In this document: positions 51,816 through 60,400 of the stretch, piece after piece
How the letters are laid out: the number at the start of each line of letters is the position of its first letter
How positions within the stretch are numbered: position 1 is the stretch's first letter
Source of the DNA: a bacterium
GTDB taxonomy: Bacteria; SZUA-182; DTGQ01
Reading direction: 5' to 3'
Length of the DNA stretch: 64,000 nt
NCBI GenBank assembly: GCA_040755755.1
Contig: JBFLZW010000031.1
Location: forward strand, 81,371 to 145,370
The notes under the pieces: model-generated
What the model saw: the letters and a program-made list of their open reading frames with translations, nothing else
Told to the model about the DNA's origin: nothing
The model's database searches: none
Program-made: the position numbers and the translations under genes

Positions 51816-52964
51816 CTACAGCCCGGCGTCTTTTCGCAGGTCTTCCGCTTTATTTACTCTTTCCCAGGTGAATTCCGGCTCCGGCCTTCCGAAATGCCCA
51901 TAGGCTGCCGTCTTTTTATAAATGGGACGCCGAAGATCAAGGTAATTGATGATTCCCCGGGGAGTCAGATCAAAATTTTTCCAGATGATGTCCCTGATAT
52001 TCTTCAAGGGAATCCGGCTGGTTCCGAAGGCATCGACCATAATGGACACCGGCTTATCCACGCCGATCGAGTAGGCAAACTGCACCTCGCACCGCTCGGC
52101 GATACCGGCAGCAACAATATTTTTCGCTACATGCCGGGCCATATAGGAAGCCGAGCGGTCCACCTTGGTGGGATCTTTTCCGGAAAAAGCGCCGCCGCCA
52201 TGACTGCCGAGCCCGCCATACGTATCGACAATGATCTTCCTTCCGGTTAAGCCGGAATCACCCTGCGGACCACCGATGACAAACCTGCCGGTAGGATTAA
52301 TGAAGAAGGTGGTCTCATCGTCGATCAGCGAAGAGTCGATTACCTCCCGGATGACATGATTGATGATATCCTTTTTCAGGGTCTCGATATCGATCTGCGG
52401 GCTGTGCTGGGCCGAAATGACCACGGCCTCCACCCTCGCCGGTTTGTTATCCACGTACTCAAGCGTTACCTGGCTTTTGCCGTCCGGACGAAGATAGGGG
52501 AGAATGCCGTTCTTACGCACCTCGGTTATCCTCTGGGCCAGCCGGTGAGCAAGCATAATCGGCATGGGCATCAGAACATCGGTTTCATTGCAGGCATAAC
52601 CGAACATAATCCCCTGATCACCGGCACCTCCGATATCCACTCCCTGGGCAATGTCCCGCGACTGCTCGTCAATCGAGGTAATTACAGCGCAGGTTTCACA
52701 ATCGAATCCGTAGGTTGCATCAGTGTAGCCAATGTCCCGGATAGTCTGGCGGACGATCTTGGGAATATCAACATAACAACTGGTCGTGATCTCTCCAGCC
52801 ACAAAGGCCAAACCAGTGGTGACCATAGTCTCGCATGCCACCCTGGCCAGCGGGTCCTGGGATATGATGAAATCGAGCACCGCGTCGGATATCTGGTCTG
52901 CAACTTTATCGGGATGACCTTCGGTAACAGATTCAGAGGTAAACAGGAAATCTTTTTTATGCAT
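51816..52964 (-). CDS. metK: S-adenosylmethionine synthetase
   Basis: Forms SAM from methionine and ATP. The true start is ATG 52964 ([20 protein letters not shown]), with GGGAG nine bases upstream, giving 382 residues; the longer reading to 53105 has 47 unconserved residues that overlap the promoter. Hallmarks: [12 protein letters not shown] and [17 protein letters not shown]. No SAM riboswitch features were seen in the leader. Confidence 0.97.
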   Translation of the reverse strand: MHKKDFLFTSESVTEGHPDKVADQISDAVLDFIISQDPLARVACETMVTTGLAFVAGEITTSCYVDIPKIVRQTIRDIGYTDATYGFDCETCAVITSIDEQSRDIAQGVDIGGAGDQGIMFGYACNETDVLMPMPIMLAHRLAQRITEVRKNGILPYLRPDGKSQVTLEYVDNKPARVEAVVISAQHSPQIDIETLKKDIINHVIREVIDSSLIDDETTFFINPTGRFVIGGPQGDSGLTGRKIIVDTYGGLGSHGGGAFSGKDPTKVDRSASYMARHVAKNIVAAGIAERCEVQFAYSIGVDKPVSIMVDAFGTSRIPLKNIRDIIWKNFDLTPRGIINYLDLRRPIYKKTAAYGHFGRPEPEFTWERVNKAEDLRKDAGL

Positions 52965-53016
52965 CGGCTTTTTCTCCCAACGGATAATTGATAAAGTAAT
53001 AAACGCAATAAACTTA

Positions 53017-53045
53017 TGTATATCAATATCCTTGTCCTTTGTCAA
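53017..53045 (-). promoter_or_regulatory. Vegetative promoter of metK
   Basis: On the minus strand TTGACA (53040-53045), 17-bp spacer, TATACA (53017-53022). The transcript would begin about 45 nt upstream of the metK start. Confidence 0.75.
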
Positions 53046-53082
53046 GACCAATTCGGCGCAGCCGGGCTTTGAATGGACCTTA

Positions 53083-53098
53083 TGGCATGGTTCTTGCT
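53083..53098 (+). promoter_or_regulatory. Sigma-54-like promoter facing the R-M genes
   Basis: TGGCATGGTTCTTGCT matches the -24/-12 consensus with correct spacing. Predicted start near 53109, 167 bp before the methyltransferase. No ATGAAA palindrome is seen upstream. It may have served the RNase Z-like gene before the R-M genes arrived, or be a chance match. Confidence 0.5.
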
Positions 53099-53205
53099 TG
53101 GCCACAGGGATGGCAGAAAATTCCAGGTGACAAAAAAATTCTCTTGATGTATCCTTGAAGGGAAAAGGAAGCTGGAGAACAAAGCATTTATAAGGAAATT
53201 TGATA

Positions 53206-53235
53206 TTGACAAATAAGTTAGGTATAAAGCATAAT
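53206..53235 (+). promoter_or_regulatory. Promoter of the R-M operon
   Basis: TTGACA (53206-53211), 18-bp spacer, CATAAT (53230-53235), 40 bp before the methyltransferase ATG. Confidence 0.65.
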
Positions 53236-53275
53236 CCTTTTTAAAATGTTTTGTTACCTTCTGGAGAAAACGGTT

Positions 53276-54322
53276 ATGAAAGCTTTAGAAATCAACTTCG
53301 AGAGGTTGCCGAAAGGATTGCAGGAAAACCTTAAAAAGATTTATTCTTCCAATTCTTGTCTATCGACTTTTTTACAGCCTGATATGATCTATCAAGGTGA
53401 TGCGCGGGAGTTATTGCAACATATCGAGCCGAATAGTATAGCTTTGAGTGTTTGGTCCCCTCCCTATTTTGTTGGCAAAGAATATGAGGCATATCTTTCT
53501 TTTGACGAGTGGAAAAACTTATTGTCTCGTGTTATAGAGCTTCATTTTCCAATAATAAAACCAGGCGGTTTCTTAGTGATAAATATTGCAGATATACTTT
53601 GCTTCAAAGATACTTCAATGCCGAGGATTCAAGCAGAAGTGGTCCATAGAAAAAGATCCGCAGTCACCAGGGATGACATTTTCAAGGCAATGTCCGAGCA
53701 TCCCAACTTTAATCGATATCAATTGGCCGCTCTTCTTGGCTGTAGCGAGCAAACAATTGACCGCAGACTGAATGGCAATAATATCCGTGGCGGAAAATAC
53801 GAACCACAAACCAGGGTAAAAATAGTTGGTGGAATGGTTGAGGAATGGGCACTCAAAGCAGGTTTCTATCCTTATGATCGACGAATTTGGGTTAAAGATG
53901 CCACATGGGAAAATTCAAGATGGGCCAGTTTATCTTATCGTTCAGTGGATCAATTTGAATACTTATACTTCTTTTGGAAACCTGGCATAACCAAGTATGA
54001 TAGAAACAGGCTCTCTGCTGATGAATGGAAAAATTGGGGTTCTCTGAGTGTATGGAATTTCCCTTCTGTTAGAGCCAATGATGATCATGAAGCGAAATTT
54101 CCCATCGAGCTCCCCCTTCGGACTATTCGCTTACTTACTGATCCCAGTGACATAGTATTAGACTGCTTTATAGGCTCAGGGACAACAGCAGTGGCAGCTA
54201 TCCGTGAGAAACGGAGATACCTTGGGATAGAAATTGAAAGTAAATATGTTACGTTGGCATGCAAGCAAATAGACACTGAGCTTTCAAATTATGTTGATAA
54301 ATCCACAAGAACTCAGGAGTAA
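53276..54322 (+). CDS. DNA methyltransferase (predicted N4-cytosine) of a type II R-M system
   Basis: A 348-residue methyltransferase of the beta arrangement: catalytic motif IV SPPYF near residue 62, and the SAM motif DCFIGSGTTAVAAI near the C-terminus (about 300). SPPY favours N4-cytosine methylation. Between them, about residues 122-170, an insertion resembles an HTH (RYQLAALLGCSEQTIDRRLNG) and could contact DNA or regulate expression. ATG 53276 has GGAG upstream; the reading from 53246 adds ten residues. The endonuclease gene overlaps by 32 bp. AT-rich, likely acquired. Confidence 0.88.
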   Translation: MKALEINFERLPKGLQENLKKIYSSNSCLSTFLQPDMIYQGDARELLQHIEPNSIALSVWSPPYFVGKEYEAYLSFDEWKNLLSRVIELHFPIIKPGGFLVINIADILCFKDTSMPRIQAEVVHRKRSAVTRDDIFKAMSEHPNFNRYQLAALLGCSEQTIDRRLNGNNIRGGKYEPQTRVKIVGGMVEEWALKAGFYPYDRRIWVKDATWENSRWASLSYRSVDQFEYLYFFWKPGITKYDRNRLSADEWKNWGSLSVWNFPSVRANDDHEAKFPIELPLRTIRLLTDPSDIVLDCFIGSGTTAVAAIREKRRYLGIEIESKYVTLACKQIDTELSNYVDKSTRTQE

Positions 54323-55004
54323 CTTGGATAGACTGGAAGGAATAGAAAAAGCCTCCCTTCGTTTAGTTACCCAAGCGATTTTCGAATATAGAGATACTGC
54401 TTCTGAGATCTTCCGACACGAAGGTGACCTTGTTGCTGATATTGGTGAGGATATCACAAGAGAATCTTTAGATCGATTAGGAACTTCCAGGATCGATCAA
54501 CGACTTTTCGGCAAAATAGATTACAAGCGTGCTCGATATCTCTTTCATCCTGATTATGCGGTAAAACAAGCTTTATTTGTTGATTCAAAAGCAGAAAAGG
54601 TTAGTGGCCAAGGTACTGCCACCCTACAAACATCTCAACTCTCCATGACAGTTCGTCACATTCGTTCAGGATGTAACGTAGAGGTAGCGGGTAAATTACC
54701 TAATATATTGATTTTGAAAAATGAACCTTATATTACCACGACTATTTTTGTTAAATATAACTACAGAGAAACACTCAAGAGTAAAATTTTAGATTCTGTT
54801 ACCATTGCAGCGCTACCCAATGGGATGCTCCAAGAAAGATATAATCCCAATTTCACAGACACTATTTGGCTTGCGGGAAGAAATGCGCCTACTTTAGGTG
54901 AAGAATTCAGAGTCCGACTCAGTTTCCCTCGGCTCAAAGAGAAAGCCTGTTGGCGAGTTCAAAAAATACCGATATCCCCTCATGAATTTCATTGGGATGA
55001 TTAA
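54291..55004 (+). CDS. SfiI-like type II restriction endonuclease
   Basis: A 237-residue protein that resembles R.SfiI as I remember it. Shared segments are GIEKASLRLVTQAIFEY at the start, GKIDYKRARYL, QALFVDSKAEK (the catalytic D-S-K), TLQTSQLSM, and RYNPNFTDTIWLAG near the end. SfiI cuts GGCCNNNNNGGCC as a tetramer; the target here may differ. ATG 54291 overlaps the methyltransferase; a TTG at 54324 with AGGAG close by is a shorter alternative. The methyltransferase partner type agrees. Confidence 0.72.
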   Translation: MLINPQELRSNLDRLEGIEKASLRLVTQAIFEYRDTASEIFRHEGDLVADIGEDITRESLDRLGTSRIDQRLFGKIDYKRARYLFHPDYAVKQALFVDSKAEKVSGQGTATLQTSQLSMTVRHIRSGCNVEVAGKLPNILILKNEPYITTTIFVKYNYRETLKSKILDSVTIAALPNGMLQERYNPNFTDTIWLAGRNAPTLGEEFRVRLSFPRLKEKACWRVQKIPISPHEFHWDD

Positions 55005-55015
55005 AGGATAGTATT

Positions 55016-56023
55016 ATGAAACCGATTTTTCATCCCTATTTCGTTAACCGGGTCAACGGGGATCCGCTGCTTTACATCGATTTCCTGTTCGATCGCCGGG
55101 CCATTCTCTTCGATCTGGGGGATATCAGTGCCGTATCACCCAAAAAACTCCTGCGGATTACGGACATCTTCATCTCCCATACCCACATGGACCACTTCTT
55201 CGGCTTTGACCACCTGCTGCGGATCCTGCTGGGCAGAGAGCGGCATATCCGCATGTATGGTCCGCCGGGAATCCTGGAAAATGTTTCCGGAAAGCTGCGG
55301 GGCTATACCTGGAATCTGGTCGAAAACTATGAAAATAACCTTCTCTTTGAAGTCACCGAAGTTCATGATGATCATCTGGTGAGGGGCACCTTCTCCTGCA
55401 GGGAAGGCTTTCGACTTCTGGGCCCCCTGGAAAGTGCTCCATCCGGGGCCCCTCTGCTGGATGAATTGACCTTTCGGGTCACCTCAGCCTGCCTGGATCA
55501 TTCCATTCCCTGCCTGGCTTTTTGTCTTCAGGAGAAAAACCACATCAATGTCAATAAGGTAAAGCTCCAGGAAATGGGGCTTCCGGTTGGCCCCTGGCTC
55601 AAGGAGCTCAAGGATGCTGTCAGGGCCGGAAAGTCTCGTGACACCCTGATAACCATCCCCTCCCTCAGCAATGGCATGAACACGGAACGAATCGAACCGC
55701 TGTCCCGGCTGACATCCCTGGTTGACGTTTCACGGGGACAGAAAATCACCTACGTGGTCGATTGCGCCTATACCGAGAGCAATCGGGAAAAAATTCTGGC
55801 CCTGGCTGAAGAAGCCGACTACTTTTTCTGTGAAGCCGCCTTTCTGGAAGAGGACCGGGACCGGGCTGCACAACGCTCCCACCTGACCGCATATCAGGCC
55901 GGTCTCCTGGCCCGGCAGGCGAGAGTGAGAAAGCTGATCACCTTTCATTTTTCACCCCGCTATCATGGCTCCTACCACATCCTGGTCGATGAGGCCGCAC
56001 GGTCCTTCAAGGGAGACGTTTAG
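55016..56023 (+). CDS. Metallo-beta-lactamase fold protein, RNase Z-like
   Basis: A 335-residue enzyme with the zinc motif FISHTHMDHFFGFDHLL and later single His/Asp ligands (ACLDHSIPC, VVDCAY, and a final ITFHFSPRY). Sequence layout is that of the RNase Z/ElaC group, which processes tRNA 3' ends; the AxxDH-type spacing and FHxSxRY-like end support this, but it is divergent and may act on another substrate. It lies 12 bp after the restriction gene yet is GC-richer, more like core genes. Confidence 0.82.
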   Translation: MKPIFHPYFVNRVNGDPLLYIDFLFDRRAILFDLGDISAVSPKKLLRITDIFISHTHMDHFFGFDHLLRILLGRERHIRMYGPPGILENVSGKLRGYTWNLVENYENNLLFEVTEVHDDHLVRGTFSCREGFRLLGPLESAPSGAPLLDELTFRVTSACLDHSIPCLAFCLQEKNHINVNKVKLQEMGLPVGPWLKELKDAVRAGKSRDTLITIPSLSNGMNTERIEPLSRLTSLVDVSRGQKITYVVDCAYTESNREKILALAEEADYFFCEAAFLEEDRDRAAQRSHLTAYQAGLLARQARVRKLITFHFSPRYHGSYHILVDEAARSFKGDV

Positions 56024-56305
56024 AGAGTTACCTGTGAACAACTTGCCCAGAGAAGACAAAAGACAAAGGTAACTACTCAAGGCACAAAGGGGCAAAGACA
56101 CAGTTCCCCCTTTGTACCTTTGTCCCTCTGTCTGTGCCTGGTTTATTGTTAGTCCGGGGATAATGGAAGGAGTCCGTAGGACGACTGGAGTTACCCCCGG
56201 GCGTTCGATTTTTGTATATTCAATACTTTTTCTTGTTATCTTACAAATCATTGCAAGTATTACAATTAAAAAAACAAAACCCGCAAATATCGAGAGCGTA
56301 GTCAA
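55952..56305 (-). CDS. Possible small membrane protein, degenerate tail
   Basis: An open frame of 117 residues starting 9 bp after the membrane protein gene above it. Only the first 20 residues (SIFAGFVFLIVILAMIC) look like a real transmembrane helix. The rest reads through an inverted repeat and antisense to the RNase Z-like gene. No Shine-Dalgarno. Treat as doubtful. Confidence 0.2.
   Translation of the reverse strand: MTTLSIFAGFVFLIVILAMICKITRKSIEYTKIERPGVTPVVLRTPSIIPGLTINQAQTEGQRYKGGTVSLPLCALSSYLCLLSSLGKLFTGNSLNVSLEGPCGLIDQDVVGAMIAG
56080..56139. repeat. Imperfect palindromic repeat
   Basis: AGGCACA (56080-56086) with TGTGCCT (56133-56139), and inside it ACAAAGGGG (56085-56093) with CCCCTTTGT (56107-56115). 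It lies just after the RNase Z-like gene and has no T-run. Similar purine-rich CACAGAG-type palindromes occur near 8425 and 13163. Confidence 0.6.
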
Positions 56306-56314
56306 AGCTATCAG

Positions 56315-56695
56315 CTACTTTCCCGTCCGGTCGAGGCGGATTTTCCGCTCGGCCAGAATAATATAGAGGATGAGGGCAACATCCATGACCAGGGAGGACA
56401 CCTCGATGCTTGCCTCACGCCGGGCCAATGGTTCTGCTATGAAGGGGCTCAGGAGCAGGTTGGCCGTGACGATAATAAAAAAACTGGTAAACGGGATAGC
56501 GAAGAAAAATATGCCCAATTCCAGATAATCCACCATCCGCCTCTCCGAACCATTGTCATCCCGATTCCCGATCTGAATTAATCCCTGTCTCCTCCGGATA
56601 CCAAACCAGATCGGAAAGGCCACCCACAAGACAAAGAAAATACCATAGAACAGGAATGAGAGCACATGATGGATGCTGGCGGTGAAAGTTTGCAT
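56315..56695 (-). CDS. Small integral membrane protein, unknown function
   Basis: A 126-residue protein with about three or four hydrophobic helices: residues 8-30 (LSFLFYGIFFVLWVAFPIWF), 55-85 (LGIFFFAIPFTSFFIIVTA) and 100-118 (VMDVALILYIILA). Charged loops contain RRRQG and NGSERRMVDY. GAAGGG lies five bases before the ATG. It is downstream of the tandem RNA genes on the same strand; whether it shares their regulation is not known. No family is recognised. Confidence 0.65.
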   Translation of the reverse strand: MQTFTASIHHVLSFLFYGIFFVLWVAFPIWFGIRRRQGLIQIGNRDDNGSERRMVDYLELGIFFFAIPFTSFFIIVTANLLLSPFIAEPLARREASIEVSSLVMDVALILYIILAERKIRLDRTGK

Positions 56696-56807
56696 ATACC
56701 CTTCTTTGGGAAATCTTCAGTGTGTATCAATTTTTCAATCGCGAAGCGATATTTCAATGTATTGATTATGATATCGGATCTTACGGCAAAATACAAGGTA
56801 TGGACCG

Positions 56808-56941
56808 GGAAAGAAGATTTCTCATCGGAGAGAATGGCTTTTGGCAAAAAAAAGGCTATCAGTTGCTCCCCAGCACCGCACTGATAGCCCCAGGCATACA
56901 TCTTAGAGAGTATCCCCTATGTGTATGGCCAATTTCTTGAT
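56808..56941 (-). repeat. Tandem RNA unit, copy B
   Basis: A 134-bp unit identical to 57026-57160 except for one fewer A in the poly-A (poly-U) tract. It covers the RNA body, the terminator and about 40 bp beyond. Flanking DNA between the copies has diverged. Confidence 0.95.
56846..56889 (-). terminator. Terminator of RNA copy B
   Basis: Ten-bp stem GGCTATCAGT (56880-56889 on the minus strand) and ACTGATAGCC (56854-56863), followed by eight U. Only the minus strand has the U-run, which fixes the orientation. Confidence 0.9.
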
Positions 56942-56980
56942 TGTCTCATTTTGGTTACTGCTTTATCTTGTCATTTTTCA
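56846..56980 (-). ncRNA. Predicted sigma-54-dependent small RNA, copy B
   Basis: Predicted RNA of about 135 nt, from near 56980 to the U-run ending at 56846. After a conserved ACAAGATAAAGCAGTAA near the 5' end come an imperfect stem (GGCCATACACAT with ATGTATGCC) whose loop holds AGGGGATACTCTCT, and a terminal stem GGCTATCAGT/ACTGATAGCC with an apical TGCT-GGGG-AGCA hairpin and 8 U. Both loops display GGGGA. No good ORF with ribosome site is present. I do not recognise an Rfam family. Expression and function are inferred. Confidence 0.72.
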
Positions 56981-56990
56981 CACTTATTAA

Positions 56991-57006
56991 TGCATTTCCG
57001 ATGCCA
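56991..57006 (-). promoter_or_regulatory. Sigma-54 promoter of RNA copy B
   Basis: Minus strand TGGCATCGGAAATGCA: GG and GC at exact -24/-12 spacing. The predicted start is near 56980. It matches the promoter of copy A at 15 of 16 positions although nearby spacer DNA has diverged. Confidence 0.82.
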
Positions 57007-57025
57007 ACTTAAAAAATATGATCAC

Positions 57026-57160
57026 GGAAAGAAGATTTCTCATCGGAGAGAATGGCTTTTGGCAAAAAAAAAGGCTATCAGTTGCTCCCCAGCACCGCAC
57101 TGATAGCCCCAGGCATACATCTTAGAGAGTATCCCCTATGTGTATGGCCAATTTCTTGAT
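57026..57160 (-). repeat. Tandem RNA unit, copy A
   Basis: 135-bp unit, the upstream (first transcribed) copy; see copy B. Nine instead of eight U in the terminator tract. Confidence 0.95.
57064..57108 (-). terminator. Terminator of RNA copy A
   Basis: Stem GGCTATCAGT/ACTGATAGCC (57073-57108) followed by nine U (57064-57072). Confidence 0.9.
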
Positions 57161-57216
57161 ATCTTGTTTTGTTACTGCCTTGTTATTTGCTTACTGCTTT
57201 ATCTTGTCGTTACGAC
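57064..57216 (-). ncRNA. Predicted sigma-54-dependent small RNA, copy A
   Basis: Predicted RNA of about 153 nt from near 57216 to 57064. The 3' 97 nt equal copy B; the 5' portion is longer, with an extra AAGGCAGTAACAAAACAAGA-like stretch. It has the same two hairpins with GGGGA loops. It is transcribed in the same direction as the EBP2 gene that ends 250 bp upstream, but from its own -24/-12 promoter. A role as a base-pairing RNA or as a decoy for a GGA-binding protein such as CsrA is possible. Confidence 0.72.
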
Positions 57217-57226
57217 TATTTATAAT

Positions 57227-57242
57227 TGCATTTCCAATGCCA
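57227..57242 (-). promoter_or_regulatory. Sigma-54 promoter of RNA copy A
   Basis: Minus strand TGGCATTGGAAATGCA with invariant GG and GC at correct spacing; predicted start near 57216. The palindrome at 57401-57428 is about 170 bp upstream. Confidence 0.82.
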
Positions 57243-57400
57243 ACCTTAAAAATCCAAATTATTTTAAACCGAGCCTTATATTTACCGTTATTTGCCTGCA
57301 TCTCGATTCTATTCAGGATGCCTATGGATAGTTTCAGAGGTGACTATGGACAAACTGAGCGTGTCAATGTGCGACAATTACCTTGGAAATCGTCTCAGCA

Positions 57401-57428
57401 TATATGAAAATGATAACATTTTCATATA
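57401..57428. promoter_or_regulatory. 28-bp palindrome, candidate activator site
   Basis: Perfect 12-bp arms TATATGAAAATG and CATTTTCATATA around a 4-bp centre. It lies between the EBP2 stop and the first RNA promoter. The ATGAAA/TTTCAT arms are shared with the two palindromes upstream of EBP1, but here they are ten bases apart instead of four. The activator that binds it is unknown. Confidence 0.65.
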
Positions 57429-57466
57429 GTTGTCTATTTTTGTAGCGCTGTGGAATAAAATCGCAA

Positions 57467-60400
57467 TCATGATACAGGATTTCGGCTGATATTGTACTTC
57501 TTCAACCAGCGGTAAAAGGTCGCACGACTGATTTTCAGAATTCTGGCACTCTCATCCGTATCCCAATCAGTGTCCTTCAATACTTTGAGCAAAATGTCTT
57601 TTTTAACATCGTTCAGACTCAGGTCTTGCTTGATCCCTTGTTGCTGGTCAATAGGAGGAGTATCAACAGGTCTGACGGGATATTCCCTGTTCTTTTGCTG
57701 ATGGATGATCTCCAGAGGTAAATTTTCCAGGCCGATGATTGTGCCTTCACATTTGACAAAGGCGTGTTCGATAGCATTTTCCAATTCCCGTACATTTCCT
57801 GGCCAGGAATAGGCAAACATCAGATCCAGAGCCTGATTACTGATTGATTGAATAGGTTTATTAGTCTTTTCCCGAAACTTTTCAATGAAATGGTTAACCA
57901 GCATCGGCAGATCTTCCATTCGCTCCCGCAAAGGGGGAATATGGATGGTAATCACATTGAGACGATAATAGAGATCTTCTCGGAATTCCTTGTTTTCAAC
58001 CGCCTTCTTCAGGTCCTTGTTGGTTGCTGCAACAATTCTGACATTGATTTTCTTTATGTTTTCTCCTCCAACGGGGACAAACTCCCGCTCCTGAATTACC
58101 CGAAGCAATTTAACCTGAATGGATAGACTGATATCACCTACTTCATCGAGAAAGATAGTTCCTCCATCAGCCATTTCGAACCGGCCTATTTTATCGCGAA
58201 TAGCTCCGGTGAATGCACCCTTGACATGGCCAAACAACTCACTCTCGAGCAGGTTTTCAGACAATACTGAGCAGCAGACCTCTACGAAGGGCTTATCGTG
58301 CTGGGGGCTGTTATAATGAACCGCCCTGGCTATTAATTCTTTTCCCGTTCCACTTTCTCCGAGAAGCAATACCGTCGTCATGTTTTGGGCTACAACCTGA
58401 ATAAGTTCATAAATTTCCTGCATTTTATGATTTTTGCCAATAATATTTCCAAACCGGTACCGTTCTTTTAACTCCCTGATCCGCCGCTGTTCCGATTCGA
58501 TAAGCTGGGATTCCAGCCTTTTTCTTTCAGTAATGTCCCGAACCACTTCGATAATCGAGCGGCTGCCTTCCTCGATACTCAGGGGGGATGCGGAAATTTC
58601 GATCAGCCGTTTTTGCTTATCCTCCTTGATAAAATTGACCGGCACTTGGTTCTCCTGGAAAATCTTATCCAGGGCGCAGGGGTTGCAGGGAGCATCGCCT
58701 CCCATAAAAACCCGGTAGCATTTCTTGCTGATCTGATTACCGAAAAGGTCAATCAGGTTTTGGTTCATGAAGAGGATATTGTATTTCGTGTCAATGACCC
58801 GGATTCCATCATTCATGTTGTTGAGTATGGCATCCAGTAAATCCCGGCTGCTCTTGATTGCCTCCTGAAGTCTCATCCGCTCGGTGATGTCCTTTGATGT
58901 TTCAACTACCGAGGTGATTTTCCCATTCCGGTCTCGAATGGGAGATGTGCTGGTGAGGTAGAGAACACTGGTACCGTCTTTATCAGCAATGGAAAATTCC
59001 TCTCCCGAATAGATTTTCCCATCGGAGAAGGTTTTCTGCACCGGGCAGGACGAACAGGGATGATCAGACCCCTTATATACCTGATAGCACTTGCGGCCGA
59101 TAATATCCTCTCCATATCTTTGCAAAGCTACCGGATTAGCCCAGATGATATGGAGATCTTTGTCCAGAATCGAAATCCGGTCACTTCCTATGGATTCCAG
59201 AATAGCACGCAGCCGCTCTTCGGATTTGCGGATCTGATCTTCCATTACCAGTTTCTTTTCAAGGTATTTAACTTCCTCTTCCACTTTTATCCGTTTTTTA
59301 TTGACATTAAAAATAATAAAGCTTCCCAGGCTGACCAGGCAAAAAAGTCCGATCACGAGCAAGGCAATATTGCGGTGAACCCGGTTGATCGGATGAATCT
59401 CCTGATAGGGTGCAGCGACTACTACTGACCAGAGTTGTTCGTGAATCCTGAGAGGAGAATAAGCAAACAGCTTTAATTGATCGTTCCCGAGTTGTCTCAA
59501 ATCATACGGAGGGCTTTCCTCGCTGAAACCCTCCGCACCTTTTTTGATCTTTTCCAGGAATTTTTGCCGGTATTGGGGCGGATAGGAGCTTGAAGAGACT
59601 TCAGCCAAAAATTTTTTGCCTATATATTTATCATCAGGATGATACAGGATATTTCCATCCTGGTCGATCAAGAGACCATACTTCCGAGCCCCTGAATTTA
59701 CATGTTGAAGGTAAGTTTTGGCTGTTTTGAAAACATCGATCTCGGCGACAAGAAATCTGACCTGCGCCTGTTTATCCGCGACCTCGGGCAAATCCTTAAT
59801 CATCGGGCAGATAATCGTGATTGGAACAAAGACCAGCAGGAGCTTGTTCCTGGGGGAAGAGGAAGAAATCAGGACGGTATGGGCCTTGTCCGACCACTTT
59901 TGGAAAGAAGGAAGGTACTTCTCCAACCCGCTGGGAGTATCTCTTTCCACCACTTTTCCCCCCTCTGTGACCCCAAAACGAACAAGACCAAGCGAATCGA
60001 TGAGTTTCAGACTTCGGATATAATTATGGTTAATTTGATAAATTCTATTTAATTCCGCCTGGCATCGGGTATCCATGAGCTGTATTGACCGGGACTGGGT
60101 AAGGTAATTAAGCTCGTGCTCGGTCTCCATCATAAATTCACGGATCCCGTTGGCGACGCTTTGAGCGATCACAAGCTGATGCTGCTGGAATTGTTGAAAA
60201 ACATAACTCTCAAACTGACGATGGATCATATCAGCAATAACCAGCATTCCAAGAACAACGATACCAATCAAGATCAAAAGCAGCTTGGTTGTCCGTGGTG
60301 TTTTAAAAATCTTGACATTCTCAAAACCTGCATCCGGTAAAGGAGTACCGGATTCTCGTGAATGAGAGTCATCCTCTTTCCTCAATTGAGGATCATCGCC

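Noticed and set aside
52965-53045. SAM riboswitch in the metK leader
   Set aside because: The leader is only about 45 nt after the predicted start and lacks the SAM-I or SAM-II core motifs.
56808-57160. Two repeat units as the start of a CRISPR array
   Set aside because: The units are about 135 bp, only two, each with a terminator and promoter; no cas genes are near.
56808-57160. Cyclic-di-GMP riboswitch (GEMM) in tandem
   Set aside because: Tandem arrangement and the nearby GGDEF-like gene suggested it, but the conserved GEMM core was not found and no gene follows each terminator in the expected way.
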